DNA of 64,000 bases from Larkinella punicea (GCF_003334855.1 NZ_QOWE01000007.1:246754-310753); one strand, 5' to 3'. Positions 33,086-42,794 are shown, counted from the first letter of the stretch. Notes: a model not told the origin generated them from the sequence alone. Numbers and translations are program-made.

Positions 33086-35314
33086 ATGACACCACGGGTT
33101 TTCCTGCGTCTTTTAAAACAACATGCGCTCTGGTTTATTCTGATTCCCGTTCTGACGGCGGGTTCAGTTTATTATTTTACGAAAGATGACCCCCGGATTT
33201 TTAAATCCCAGGCAACGCTCTACACGGGTCTGGCGTCCGGCTATTCGCTGCTTTCGGATCAGCAGGCCGGTTTTATCGACCACTCCGCGGCTGCTTTTGA
33301 AAACCTGCTGACCACCCTCAATTCGAAGGAAACCCTGCGTCAGATCGGGGTGTCTTTGCTGACCCGACACCTGCCGCTCGACAAGCCGGACGGTAAAATT
33401 CTGTCACAACCAGCCTTCCAGGAACTTCGTCTGTACATCCCGGAAAATTTGCGGCTTTCGCTGACCAAAAACGCGGACGAAGCCACGCTGCACGCCCGGA
33501 TCGACAGCCTCTCCCGCACCGCTACCGACAACCCCGTTCAGTTTGTCCTGATGAAATCGTACGCCTATTGCTCAATTGCAACGATTGGCAAGAAATTGAA
33601 AGCAACGCGCCGAAGCCCCAGCGACATGCTTGATTTGGAGTATGAATCGACTGATCCGGCGGTGGCGCAGCAAACGCTGAGCAATGCCATTACGATCCTG
33701 AACAAACGGTATACGACCCTGAAAACCGCCGAGACCAACTCGGTGGTCAGTTATTACGAAGAACAAACGAAGGCAACAAAGCAGCGACTGGATGATGCCG
33801 AAAACAAACTTCGGGCTTTCAGTGTGCAGCATAAATTGCTGAATTTCGAGGAGGAATCGAAAAACGTCGCGGCTTCGCGTGAGCTTTTTTCCGGCGATTA
33901 CAACAAGGAGCTGATGACCAACAAAGCCGCCAAGGCGTCCATGGATGCGTTGAACAAACGCCTGGGGCAACTGGGGCCTCTGCTGCTGGCCAATGGTGAT
34001 CTGAAAGCAAAACAGGCCGATTTAACCGACGCGCAGAATCAGTTGGTCAACGCCCAGGCGTATGGACAGCCGCAAAACGTCGTTACGCGGTTGCAGAACC
34101 GGGTCGAACAGGCCTCGGAAGCCCTGAAAGTAACTGCCCGCAACTATACGGCGGCCGAAAGTACGCCCGAATCCATCCCGCAACGCACCCTGTTGAACGA
34201 GTGGCTGGAGAAGGTAATCGACTTTGAAGAATCGTCGGCCCGGCTCGAAGTCTACAAATCCCGCATGGGCGAATACCAGGCCAAAACCGAGGAATACAGC
34301 CCGCTGGAATCCGAACTTCGGCAGCTAAACCGGGATTTGACACAGGCCGAAAAAGACCACATCGCGTCGGTTCACTATCTGAATCAGGCCATTACGCACC
34401 GCCAGGACATTTCTGTCGAAGGGGCCTTGACCACGCTGGATGCCCCGAATTTTCCGTACGACGCGCAATCGAAACGCTGGCTGTTCATTGCGCTGGGCTT
34501 CGGCGTGGGCTTGTTCATTGCCCTGCTGTTGACCGCCATCCGGTTCTGGATCGACCGCCGGATCAGCTCGCCGGAGCAGGCCGAGTCGTTGATCGGACGA
34601 CCCGTTGCCGCCGTTTTCCCGACCGTTCGCAAGTTCACGATCGACTCCAAAGCGGGCCGGACGGCCCTGAGCATGTTCGAGCAGTTGTGCAATGCGATCA
34701 ATTTCGAGATCATCAAAACCACCGCGACGAAACCGTATCCGCCCCTGATCACGCTGTTCAGTGTGCGGTCGAAACAGGGAAAAACCTGGGTGGCCAACAG
34801 CCTCGGCAGGATGTATGCCGAAGCCGGCCAGCAGGTCGCTTATTGTTATCCGCGCCTGAACGACGAGCAGCAGAAAATCGAGCAGGAAGGCGTTACATTT
34901 TTCCCCTACACCCGGCGCTCGGACCTGATGAACGTCACGGAAATCGATTACCTGTTCGATGAAGAAACCAAATTCGATGCCTCCCAATACGACCGAATTA
35001 TTCTGGAAATACCGGCGCTCATCAGCAGTCCGATTCCGGTTTATCTGATCGATCAAAGTACGGTTTCGATTCTGGTGACGGATGTCAACAGCATCTGGGC
35101 CCGAACGGAGCGGAAAGTGCTGGAGATGTACCTGAAAATTGCCACCCACACGGTCGTAACGGTATTGAACCGGGTCGACGGCAGTTACATCGACGCCCCC
35201 AGCAAGGCCGATGCCCAGCAAAGACCGGTTCAGCCCGAGCATTCGGTGGAAGTGCAACGCACCCTCCGTTCATTGGAAAACCAGCGGACGCTTCAATACG
35301 GAAAACTATCGTAG
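33086..35314 (+). CDS. Wzc/GumC-like polysaccharide copolymerase with degenerate kinase domain
   Basis: This 742-residue protein has a Wzz-type membrane helix near 14-32, a long periplasmic coiled-coil region (about 150-420), a second membrane helix (about 465-487) and a cytoplasmic P-loop domain (about 540-700). The Walker A-like SVRSKQGKTW spans 559-568, but the DxDxR-type Walker A' is replaced (YCYPRLND) and there is no tyrosine-rich tail. Autokinase activity is therefore doubtful. The protein should control chain length and link the periplasmic polymerase to the outer-membrane exit. It lies directly after the short TolC-like gene and before the flippase. Confidence 0.88.
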   Translation: MTPRVFLRLLKQHALWFILIPVLTAGSVYYFTKDDPRIFKSQATLYTGLASGYSLLSDQQAGFIDHSAAAFENLLTTLNSKETLRQIGVSLLTRHLPLDKPDGKILSQPAFQELRLYIPENLRLSLTKNADEATLHARIDSLSRTATDNPVQFVLMKSYAYCSIATIGKKLKATRRSPSDMLDLEYESTDPAVAQQTLSNAITILNKRYTTLKTAETNSVVSYYEEQTKATKQRLDDAENKLRAFSVQHKLLNFEEESKNVAASRELFSGDYNKELMTNKAAKASMDALNKRLGQLGPLLLANGDLKAKQADLTDAQNQLVNAQAYGQPQNVVTRLQNRVEQASEALKVTARNYTAAESTPESIPQRTLLNEWLEKVIDFEESSARLEVYKSRMGEYQAKTEEYSPLESELRQLNRDLTQAEKDHIASVHYLNQAITHRQDISVEGALTTLDAPNFPYDAQSKRWLFIALGFGVGLFIALLLTAIRFWIDRRISSPEQAESLIGRPVAAVFPTVRKFTIDSKAGRTALSMFEQLCNAINFEIIKTTATKPYPPLITLFSVRSKQGKTWVANSLGRMYAEAGQQVAYCYPRLNDEQQKIEQEGVTFFPYTRRSDLMNVTEIDYLFDEETKFDASQYDRIILEIPALISSPIPVYLIDQSTVSILVTDVNSIWARTERKVLEMYLKIATHTVVTVLNRVDGSYIDAPSKADAQQRPVQPEHSVEVQRTLRSLENQRTLQYGKLS

Positions 35315-35331
35315 CTGATTTTTAAAGGAAC

Positions 35332-36768
35332 ATGAGTACGAAACAACAGGCCATCAGTGGCGGGAAATGGATCACAATTTCCACCGTAATTTCGACGGTG
35401 TTCCAGTTTCTGCAGGTTTCCATTCTGGCCCGCATTCTGGAACCGTCAATTTTTGGCGTGGTCAGCGTCAGCACGCTGATCATCAATTTCTTTTTCATTT
35501 TCAGCAATCTAGGCTTTTCCAACTCCATCATTTCCAAGCAGGAAAACGACCCCAAAGTACTTTCAACCCTGTACTTTATGGGTTTATTACTGGGAGGAAC
35601 CGTCTTCCTGATCGTCTATTTCAGCTCCCCGCTCGTCGTCTCGTTTTACCACGAACCCCGGCTGGACAAAGTCATTAAGCTGGCTTCCTTTTATTTCATT
35701 ATTAATTATTTAGGCCAGATTTATCTGTTCATTCTCCAGAAAGAACTGCAATTTAAATCGGTCGCCATTATTGAAATCATCGGCACCTTTACCGGTACGT
35801 CCATTGCCATTGCCATGGCCTATAATGGATTTGCCGAGACGTCCCTCATCATTGGTTATCTGATCATGCACGTGGTCCGAACGGCGCTGTCGATTATCCT
35901 CGGTTTGAAGTATTTCATCCCTTCATTTTATTTCAACCTCAGCATCATTAAAGAACACCTCCGGTTTGGGTTGTTCAATGTCGGTGACGGTTTAATTGGT
36001 TTTATTCAGGGGAATGCGGATAACATCATCGTTGGTAGTTTGCTGGGTGTAACATCGCTAGGCTATTATACCATCGCCTATCAACTGGCGGTTTTTCCCA
36101 TCAACAAACTGAATCCCATTATTTTACAGGTCGCCTACCCGGTTTTGGCCAAGATGAAGGGCAATGATCTGGAATTAAAAAACTCATATTTGAAAATTCT
36201 GGACATCATCAGTTACCTGAATCTGCCGCTTCTGGCCGGTTTATACATCACCGCCGAAAGCGTTGTTCCACTGTTTTACGGGCCGGGCTGGGACAACACC
36301 ATTCCGTTGATTAAGATTTTTGTTTTCCAAAGCTTTTTTGGCTGTCTGGCCCACCCGCTGTTCACCCTGGCGTTCACGAAAGGGAAGCCCAATTTGCTGT
36401 TCTATCTAAACCTGGCCACGCTGGTGATCAAGGTGCCGTTGCTTTATTTCTTCGGAAAATACTGGCACGTGACGGGTATTGCTTTTTCGTATCTGACGAC
36501 CACCTTCATCAGTTTAATCCTGAATTTTTACATTGCTCATTCACTCATTGGAAGTTTTATAAAAGAATTTTTAGCAAACATCATCAAACCGCTTAGTTTC
36601 TGTGCCTTGATGGTGCTGATGATCTTTGCCTATAAATATTTCGTCGGTTATGCCGGGGTACTCAATACGGTAGCGGAAGTAGCCATTGGCGGCTTGATTT
36701 ATTTAACCCTGACGTTGCGGTATAAAGTAACCCTGCCAGAAATCAGGACATTCCGACAATCTTTGTAG
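35332..36768 (+). CDS. Wzx-like polysaccharide flippase (MOP/MVF family)
   Basis: This 478-residue protein has 12-14 hydrophobic segments. It opens with STKQQAISGGKWITISTVIS, typical of the lipopolysaccharide flippase group, and has NADNIIVGSLLGVTSLGYY at about 225, a family-type segment. It should move undecaprenyl-linked repeat units across the inner membrane. It is third in the nine-gene operon (17-base gap upstream and 19-base gap downstream). With the Wzy-like protein at 25343 and the copolymerase at 33086 it forms a Wzx/Wzy-dependent pathway. Confidence 0.9.
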   Translation: MSTKQQAISGGKWITISTVISTVFQFLQVSILARILEPSIFGVVSVSTLIINFFFIFSNLGFSNSIISKQENDPKVLSTLYFMGLLLGGTVFLIVYFSSPLVVSFYHEPRLDKVIKLASFYFIINYLGQIYLFILQKELQFKSVAIIEIIGTFTGTSIAIAMAYNGFAETSLIIGYLIMHVVRTALSIILGLKYFIPSFYFNLSIIKEHLRFGLFNVGDGLIGFIQGNADNIIVGSLLGVTSLGYYTIAYQLAVFPINKLNPIILQVAYPVLAKMKGNDLELKNSYLKILDIISYLNLPLLAGLYITAESVVPLFYGPGWDNTIPLIKIFVFQSFFGCLAHPLFTLAFTKGKPNLLFYLNLATLVIKVPLLYFFGKYWHVTGIAFSYLTTTFISLILNFYIAHSLIGSFIKEFLANIIKPLSFCALMVLMIFAYKYFVGYAGVLNTVAEVAIGGLIYLTLTLRYKVTLPEIRTFRQSL

Positions 36769-36787
36769 AACAGACCAGAATCCACTC

Positions 36788-37912
36788 ATGAAACATCGAT
36801 TCCAGGTTCTCGATATATTCCGGGGCATTTTTGCTTCGATGGTGGTCTTGTTTCATGCATCACCTTTTGCCGACACGCCCTTACTCAACAACCCTTTTGT
36901 TGATAATTCAGACATGTTTGTCGACTTCTTTTTCGTGTTAAGTGGTTTTGTCATTACGTATAGTTACCCCACCATGGCGACCGGAGCCGAGTTCGGGACC
37001 TTTATCAAGAAACGCTTGCTCCGAATCTATCCGCTGCATTTTATTTTACTAGTCTGCTTTGTCATCATCGAGAATATCAAACTTTATTTTTCAAGCTACA
37101 TCCACATCAATCAGCCGTTTAACGAAAGCAACAATGTCTTTACCTTTTTCACCTCCCTTTTCCTGCTGAATTCGGTGAAAATGCCGGGTGTCCACGACGT
37201 GAGCTGGAACATTCCAAGCTGGTCGATCAGTGCGGAAATGGTTTCCTACCTGCTTTTTGGTGCCGTGTTGGTGCTGCTGTTCAAAACCGGATTGCAAACG
37301 CTGAAATACCTTTTTTTGGGTTTATTACCCATTCTGGCACTCTTCATCCTGGTCGTTGTAACAGGTCGATATGAAATCAATTACAGCTTTGACTACGGTT
37401 TTTTACGAGGTATTATCGGTTTTTTTACCGGCTCTTTAGGCTACTACGTTTTCAATCGGTTTTATCCGGTTCTGGTCACCCTAAAATCAGGATTCTTTTC
37501 TATAGCCGAAATTCTGTCGATGCTGGTTCTGTTCACCATGATTTATTTTGGGAAAGAATTAAAAGCAATCGGATTCATTTACGAATTCATTTTTTTTATT
37601 GCCATCCTGACTTTTTCATTCGAACGGGGCATCCTTTCGGCTTTATTAAAAAAATCGAACCTCTTAAAAAATATTGGAACCTACAGTTATTCCATTTACA
37701 TGACACATACCCTGTTGTTGAGTCTGTTCAATGTGATTTTTATTCGGTTGCTCAAGCTCCCTCCTTCGGCCTATATCTATCTGGTGTTTTTCAATTATTA
37801 CCTGATTTATATCGTGTCACAATGGACCTATCACCACATTGAAATGCGTTTCAACAAAGGCATTAACGCCATTTTGTTTGGAAAAAAGAAGGTGGTTTCA
37901 AAAATAAGTTAA
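36788..37912 (+). CDS. Acyltransferase 3-family membrane protein, second copy
   Basis: This 374-residue protein has about ten membrane helices. Family features include LDIFRGIFASMVVLFHAS with the catalytic-type His, DFFFVLSGFVITYSY, and FIKKRLLRIYPLHFILL. It resembles OafA-type O-acyltransferases and is only distantly similar to the one at 24123-25301. It lies within the export operon, so it probably decorates the same polymer with acetyl or another acyl group. Codon use is more AT-rich than in neighbouring genes, judged by eye. Confidence 0.88.
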   Translation: MKHRFQVLDIFRGIFASMVVLFHASPFADTPLLNNPFVDNSDMFVDFFFVLSGFVITYSYPTMATGAEFGTFIKKRLLRIYPLHFILLVCFVIIENIKLYFSSYIHINQPFNESNNVFTFFTSLFLLNSVKMPGVHDVSWNIPSWSISAEMVSYLLFGAVLVLLFKTGLQTLKYLFLGLLPILALFILVVVTGRYEINYSFDYGFLRGIIGFFTGSLGYYVFNRFYPVLVTLKSGFFSIAEILSMLVLFTMIYFGKELKAIGFIYEFIFFIAILTFSFERGILSALLKKSNLLKNIGTYSYSIYMTHTLLLSLFNVIFIRLLKLPPSAYIYLVFFNYYLIYIVSQWTYHHIEMRFNKGINAILFGKKKVVSKIS

Positions 37913-37953
37913 CGGAAAGTGTTTAGAGAAAAGAGAAGTAAAAGGAAATATTC

Positions 37954-38790
37954 ATGAAAATAAGGTCAAATTCTATCATCAACTCCGTCGTGTATCTGAT
38001 TACCCTCGTATTCGTTACGATCAGTTGTCAGCCCACGATTACGCCCCAACCCGTTGCTGATTTTTCGGTTGAAAAAGTGACCGGTTCGCCGGGGAAAATA
38101 AAGTTAACCAACAAGTCACTCAACGCCAAACGGTATCAGTGGCTATTCGGCGATGGGCGTGCTTCAACTGATGAAGCACCGGAAATCGAATACAAAACCG
38201 ACGGCACTTATACGATTGTGCTAACGGCCAAAAATGACGTCGGAGAAGACCAGGTTTCCAACAGCATCGAGATTGACGGTTTGGTAAAATACGTAACGGC
38301 CGGTTTTGATTTTGCCCCGGTTAGCGGTTCGGCGAGTCGCATCCAGTTCACCAATAAATCCGTGAATGCCGACCGTTACCAATGGGAATTTGGCGACGGA
38401 CAGGCCTCGACCGATGCCAATCCGACCATAGAATTTAAAGCCAACGGCATTTATTCGGCGCGATTAATTGCGAAGAATGGAAACAGCACTGACGAGGTTT
38501 CCAAAAGCGTTTCCATCACCGGAATACCGACCTCGGGCAGTGTGATGTTCTATACCAATGGCCGGGGCGACGGCTCCGACATTGAAGTCTACGTAGCGAA
38601 TGCCATGCAGGGCGTTATCAACACCGTTCAGACCTCCGGAGTCCCCACCTCCTGCGGTTTGGACGGCAATGTTACGTTCCAGAATACCGACGGAAATTAC
38701 AGCTTTTATGCCCAGTCGAAAAGCCGTTCGTGGTCGGGTGTGATTACGGTTAAAAATGGCGAGTGCCGCATGAAATTGTTAGCTCAATAA
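37954..38790 (+). CDS. PKD-repeat lipoprotein
   Basis: This 278-residue protein has a lipoprotein signal (FVTISC, Cys25). Two PKD-type Ig-like repeats follow at about 34-107 and 115-190, each with the W-(L/E)-FGDG(R/Q)ASTD signature, and then a C-terminal domain (about 195-278) with two Cys that I do not recognise. The repeats are alike enough (QFTNKSVNADRYQWEFGDG vs KLTNKSLNAKRYQWLFGDG) to be an internal duplication. It sits between an acyltransferase and a glycosyltransferase in the export operon. A surface-anchored protein that binds the polymer is a reasonable guess, but no function is shown. Confidence 0.8.
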   Translation: MKIRSNSIINSVVYLITLVFVTISCQPTITPQPVADFSVEKVTGSPGKIKLTNKSLNAKRYQWLFGDGRASTDEAPEIEYKTDGTYTIVLTAKNDVGEDQVSNSIEIDGLVKYVTAGFDFAPVSGSASRIQFTNKSVNADRYQWEFGDGQASTDANPTIEFKANGIYSARLIAKNGNSTDEVSKSVSITGIPTSGSVMFYTNGRGDGSDIEVYVANAMQGVINTVQTSGVPTSCGLDGNVTFQNTDGNYSFYAQSKSRSWSGVITVKNGECRMKLLAQ

Positions 38791-38814
38791 GTCAGAACCT
38801 CAACCTGTAAGCCC

Positions 38815-39720
38815 GTGAGCAATCTACTTTTACCAGACTGGCTTTCTAAACATTCATTTGTTTATTATCCGGAAAGTGTTTCTTCGGGACAACTCAAAGA
38901 ATTACGCTCCCGGCTGGCCCAGTATACCGTCGATAAACCGGAGATTTCCATCGTCATTCCGGCTTACAACGAAGAGGCTAACTTATTGCACACGCTATCG
39001 TCGCTGGCCGATCAGAAACTTTCCCATTCGGCGGAACTGCTGGTGGTCAACAACAACTCATCCGACCGTACGCAGGAATTGCTCGACAAGTGCGGGGTTC
39101 GTTCCATTATCGAACGCCGGCCCGGTGTGGCGTTTGCCCGGCAGGCCGGTCTGGAAGCGGCCCGGGGAACCTATATGGCCAATGCCGATGCGGATTGTCT
39201 GTATCCCTCGGGCTGGGCGGAGGCCATTACGGCCCCCCTGCACAATCCGGACATTGCTTGTACCTACGGGCTGTATTCGTTTTTGCCGAGTCAGAAATCG
39301 TCGCGGCTCGCCTTGTGGGGCTACGAAAAAACGGCGCAGCTCGTCAACAACATTCGAAACCGCGACAAGGTGTACATGAATGTCTACGGGTTCAACTTTG
39401 CCTTTCGCCGGGCCGACGCCCTGGCGGTTGGCGGTTTTGCGCTGGATAGTGGCCGCGAAGGTTCGGTGGCCGAGTTGGTGGCCGCCGGGATCAAACCCCC
39501 GCCGTCCGGGAAATGCGAAGACGGCTGGATGTCGCTGTCGCTGCAACAGCAGGGAAAAGGCCGTACGGTTCGGGTCTCCGATCCGAATGCGCGGGTGTGG
39601 ACGAGCGACCGGCGGCTGATCGCCGACGGTAGCCTCACCAAAGCCTTTACGACCCGCGTCCGGCAGGCTTTCCGGGATTTGAGACTGCCGTTTTCGGCGT
39701 CCGGCACCACTCCTTCCTGA
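38815..39720 (+). CDS. Family 2 glycosyltransferase
   Basis: This 301-residue protein uses a GTG start at 38815, since no ATG in frame precedes the domain. The GT-A fold shows ISIVIPAYNEEANLLHTL (about 44-61), LLVVNNNSSDRTQEL and the metal-binding type NADADC (about 122-127). EDGWMSLSL near 241 may supply the catalytic base. No membrane helix is present, so it acts in the cytoplasm on a lipid-linked acceptor. It follows the PKD lipoprotein by 24 bases. Sugar and linkage are unknown. Confidence 0.87.
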   Translation: MSNLLLPDWLSKHSFVYYPESVSSGQLKELRSRLAQYTVDKPEISIVIPAYNEEANLLHTLSSLADQKLSHSAELLVVNNNSSDRTQELLDKCGVRSIIERRPGVAFARQAGLEAARGTYMANADADCLYPSGWAEAITAPLHNPDIACTYGLYSFLPSQKSSRLALWGYEKTAQLVNNIRNRDKVYMNVYGFNFAFRRADALAVGGFALDSGREGSVAELVAAGIKPPPSGKCEDGWMSLSLQQQGKGRTVRVSDPNARVWTSDRRLIADGSLTKAFTTRVRQAFRDLRLPFSASGTTPS

Positions 39721-39735
39721 TCCGAACCCCGTTTT

Positions 39736-41043
39736 ATGGTTACTGATCGGATGGCGGCAGGACAGATTCTATTTCGTAAAACCATCCTGATGATGCTCCT
39801 GGGTATGGGCTTTCTGACGACCGGTTTTGCGCAGTCCTGCAACGGCGTTTTAGGGGAGGCCATTATCAACGAGACGTTTGGCAGCAGCGTGGTCACCCCC
39901 CTGGAAACGGGCAAAACGACGTATCAGTTTGTAGCCGATCGCTGTCCGGGTGACGGGGAATACATTCTGGCCAATTCGACCCACTGCTACGGTTCGACCT
40001 GGCACAGGGTTGAAGAAGATCATACGCCGGATGACGGCAACGGGGTGATGGCCATTGTGAATGCGTCTTATGAAGCCGGTGAATTTTACAGCCAGCCGGT
40101 TCCGGGTCTGTGTCAGGGCATTACGTACGAATTTTCGGTTTGGGTGCTGAATTTGATGAATCCCATTCGGGCCAATGGTTGCAATCCGATTGAGCCGGTA
40201 CCACTGGACCCGAACATCACCATGAAAATTGAACGAGCCGACGGCAGCAGCATTCAGGTAATCAACACGGGGGCCATCGGGCGATCCATGACGCCCACCT
40301 GGATTCGGTATTCGATTTTGTTTACGATGCCGGCGGATGGCAATATGGTGGTGGTGAAGCTGATCAACAACGGGCCGGGCGGTTGCGGCAACGACCTGGC
40401 GCTGGACGATATTCAGTTCCGGCCCTGCCACCCGCTGCTCCGGATTACCTACAGCGGCAACACCGGTGCCAATCTGGCTGTTTGCGCCAATACAACGCAG
40501 TTGGTAACCTCGTCGCTGGGACCCGGTTATGACAAACCGGTGTATCAGTGGCAGGAAAGCAGGGATAGTGTGAGGTGGGAAGCGATTCCCAACGCAACGG
40601 GTTCAACGTATGTGATTCCGGTTATTTACGCCGACAAACGGTATTACCGGTTGGTGTGTACGCAATTTCCGAATGCGATAAACGACCAGAACACGCAATG
40701 CAAAACCGCATCGAATGTGCTAAGCATTACGCCGATTCAGGCGTCGGAATGTCAGGGACCTAAAATTTATGTACCCGATTCCTTTACGCCCAATCAGGAT
40801 GGAATTAATGATGTCCTGGTTATTTACCACGAAGACAACGTATCGTTTGAATTACAAATTTTTAACCGGTGGGGAAGCGTCATTTTTAAAACCGGCACCA
40901 ACGGAATCCGGTGGGACGGGATGTATCAGGGAAAGCCGTGTATGGCAGGCGTTTATCCCTGGAAAATAACATATCAGGCGGTTGAGCCTAATCAGAAAAC
41001 CAGCGCGTATATCAAAATCGGCCAGGTGCTGCTGCTGCGCTGA
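39736..41043 (+). CDS. Secreted protein with CHU_C-type (T9SS type B) C-terminal domain
   Basis: This 435-residue protein has a signal peptide ending TTGFAQS (about residue 34); the start may be ATG 39751 rather than 39736. It is Cys-rich in the middle. The C-terminal 95 residues carry the gliding-motility-type CHU_C domain, seen as YVPDSFTPNQDGINDVL, FNRWGSVIFK and WDGMYQGKPCMAGVYPWKI. This domain directs export by the type IX secretion system and attachment to the surface. A jelly-roll-like N-terminal part (about 40-240) resembles carbohydrate-binding modules but is not assignable by eye. Its place inside a polysaccharide operon hints that it binds the polymer. Confidence 0.85.
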   Translation: MVTDRMAAGQILFRKTILMMLLGMGFLTTGFAQSCNGVLGEAIINETFGSSVVTPLETGKTTYQFVADRCPGDGEYILANSTHCYGSTWHRVEEDHTPDDGNGVMAIVNASYEAGEFYSQPVPGLCQGITYEFSVWVLNLMNPIRANGCNPIEPVPLDPNITMKIERADGSSIQVINTGAIGRSMTPTWIRYSILFTMPADGNMVVVKLINNGPGGCGNDLALDDIQFRPCHPLLRITYSGNTGANLAVCANTTQLVTSSLGPGYDKPVYQWQESRDSVRWEAIPNATGSTYVIPVIYADKRYYRLVCTQFPNAINDQNTQCKTASNVLSITPIQASECQGPKIYVPDSFTPNQDGINDVLVIYHEDNVSFELQIFNRWGSVIFKTGTNGIRWDGMYQGKPCMAGVYPWKITYQAVEPNQKTSAYIKIGQVLLLR

Positions 41044-41094
41044 AAGCCGGTTTTTATCTGCATTGATCGCAACGATTCTAATTACTTTAAAACT

Positions 41095-41880
41095 ATGGAA
41101 AATCACTTTCCGGGCGTCACTTTACTGGTCACTCATTACAACCGCAGCGGTTCGCTGGAGCGGTTATTAAAGGCTTTTCAAGACCTGAACTGTTCCTTCG
41201 ATGGTGTGGTGGTTTCGGACGACGGCAGCAAGCCGGAACACGTCAACGCCCTCACCGAGTTGATGAAGCGATACGATTTCCAGCTCGTCACCACGCCGAA
41301 AAACCGGGGACTCGGTAATAACATCAACAAGGGGCAGGATGCCGTCAAAACGCCGTATACGCTGTATGTGCAGGAGGATTTTGTGCCGAAAGCCGCGTTT
41401 GCAACCCACTTCAGGGACGCGCTGGACATCATGAATCAGGAGAAAGACCTCGACCTCGTCCGGTTTTACGCCTACTTCGCCTACCCTTATCTGAAACCGT
41501 ATGGCAAAGGTTTTTCACGCATGGTTTACAAACCGGAACCCTGGTATGCCAACCACCTGAAATTTTATCTCTACAGCGATCACCCGCATTTAAGACGGAG
41601 CAATTTCCTGCAAAAGTTCGGTCGGTATGTGGAAGGGAAAGATGTCAATGTCACCGAATTCCAGATGTGTCTTTCTGTGATTCAGAAAAAGGGAAAAGGG
41701 CTGTTTTTTAACGAATTTACGACAGTATTCGATCAAAAAAACTCGGCCAGTGAACCGAGCACATTTTACCGCGCAGGCTGGCGGGAAAGCACCAATCCGT
41801 TCCTGCTTTTCGCCCGCTGGTGGTATTTAAAATACCGGCTTCTTAAAAATACATTTGAATTAGCCCAGTTGAAAAAGTAA
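41095..41880 (+). CDS. GT2-like glycosyltransferase, tandem copy 1
   Basis: This 261-residue protein has a GT-A fold with VTLLVTHYNRSGSLERLL (about 8-25), VVVSDDGSKPEH (about 41-52) and YVQEDFVPK (about 91-99, in place of the usual DxD). No membrane helix is seen. The next gene encodes a protein alike over its full length (258 residues), so the two arose by tandem duplication. They are the last two genes of the export operon and would add one or two sugars of the repeat unit. The specificity is unknown. Confidence 0.85.
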   Translation: MENHFPGVTLLVTHYNRSGSLERLLKAFQDLNCSFDGVVVSDDGSKPEHVNALTELMKRYDFQLVTTPKNRGLGNNINKGQDAVKTPYTLYVQEDFVPKAAFATHFRDALDIMNQEKDLDLVRFYAYFAYPYLKPYGKGFSRMVYKPEPWYANHLKFYLYSDHPHLRRSNFLQKFGRYVEGKDVNVTEFQMCLSVIQKKGKGLFFNEFTTVFDQKNSASEPSTFYRAGWRESTNPFLLFARWWYLKYRLLKNTFELAQLKK

Positions 41881-41928
41881 CCATTTCCTCCACACCAAAT
41901 CGAGTTAATCATCGTACCTATTGAGCTT

Positions 41929-42705
41929 ATGGATTCCCACTCAGCGCACTTTTCGGACGTCACTCTGTTGATCACGCACTACAACCGCAGCGGTTCTCTG
42001 GAGCGTTTATTGCGTACGTTTAAAGAGCTAAACTGTTCGTTCGATGACATTGTAGTTTCCGACGACGGCAGTAAAAAAGAGCATTTACAGGCCATTCGCG
42101 ACCTGAAAAAACAGTACACGTTTCGGCTCATCACCACTCCGCAGAATAAAGGACTGGCCAACAACATCAACAAAGGGCAGGAAGCCGTCAAGACGCCGTA
42201 TACGCTGTATGTTCAGGAGGATTTTATTCCCAAGCCCACCTTCGCGGCCTATTTCAAGGACGCGCTGGCGATGATGAATCAGGACAAGGAGCTGGATATT
42301 GTCCGGTTCTATGCCTACTATCCGTATCCTTACCTGACCCCTTTTAAAAACGGTTTTTCCCGCATGCACTACAAACCGTGGTACACCAATTATACAAAAA
42401 TCTACTACTACAGCGACCATCCACACCTGAGACGAAGCTCGTTTCTGGATAAATTCGGCCGGTATGTGGAAGGCATCAAGTCCGATAAAACCGAGTACCG
42501 AATGTGCCTTTCGTTTATCAAAAACAAGGGAAAAGGCATTTTTCTGACCGATTTTAACGCCATGTTCGAACAGAAGAATTCCGACGACGAACCCAGTACG
42601 GTTACGCGCAGCAACTGGAAACACGAAAATACCAATTTCTTCGTCGTCTGGGGCCGCGCCCTGTATCGCCAGGTCAAATACAATTACGATCTGCTGTTTT
42701 CCTGA
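41929..42705 (+). CDS. GT2-like glycosyltransferase, tandem copy 2
   Basis: This 258-residue paralogue of the preceding gene shares THYNRSGSLERLL, VVSDDGSKKEH, NNINKGQ and the TPYTLYVQEDF block, and diverges most in the C-terminal third. It starts 48 bases after copy 1. A terminator follows at 42733-42755, which closes the nine-gene operon that began at 32226. Divergence between the copies suggests separate acceptor or donor use (inference). Confidence 0.85.
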   Translation: MDSHSAHFSDVTLLITHYNRSGSLERLLRTFKELNCSFDDIVVSDDGSKKEHLQAIRDLKKQYTFRLITTPQNKGLANNINKGQEAVKTPYTLYVQEDFIPKPTFAAYFKDALAMMNQDKELDIVRFYAYYPYPYLTPFKNGFSRMHYKPWYTNYTKIYYYSDHPHLRRSSFLDKFGRYVEGIKSDKTEYRMCLSFIKNKGKGIFLTDFNAMFEQKNSDDEPSTVTRSNWKHENTNFFVVWGRALYRQVKYNYDLLFS

Positions 42706-42732
42706 CTGTTATTCACTCCAATGAACCATCCG

Positions 42733-42755
42733 GCCGCTTCACCAGCGGCTTTTTT
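42733..42755 (+). terminator. Rho-independent terminator of the export operon
   Basis: Stem GCCGCT / AGCGGC (42733-42738, 42744-42749) with a 5-base loop is followed directly by TTTTTT on the + strand, 28 bases past the last stop codon. Confidence 0.85.
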
Positions 42756-42794
42756 CGTTTCAACAACGCTCCAAAATCCGTCCCGGCCCTTTCC

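Noticed and set aside
34325..35257. A 310-residue - strand open frame opposite the Wzc-like gene
   Set aside because: Antisense to a gene with membrane helices and a P-loop; no motif on the other strand.
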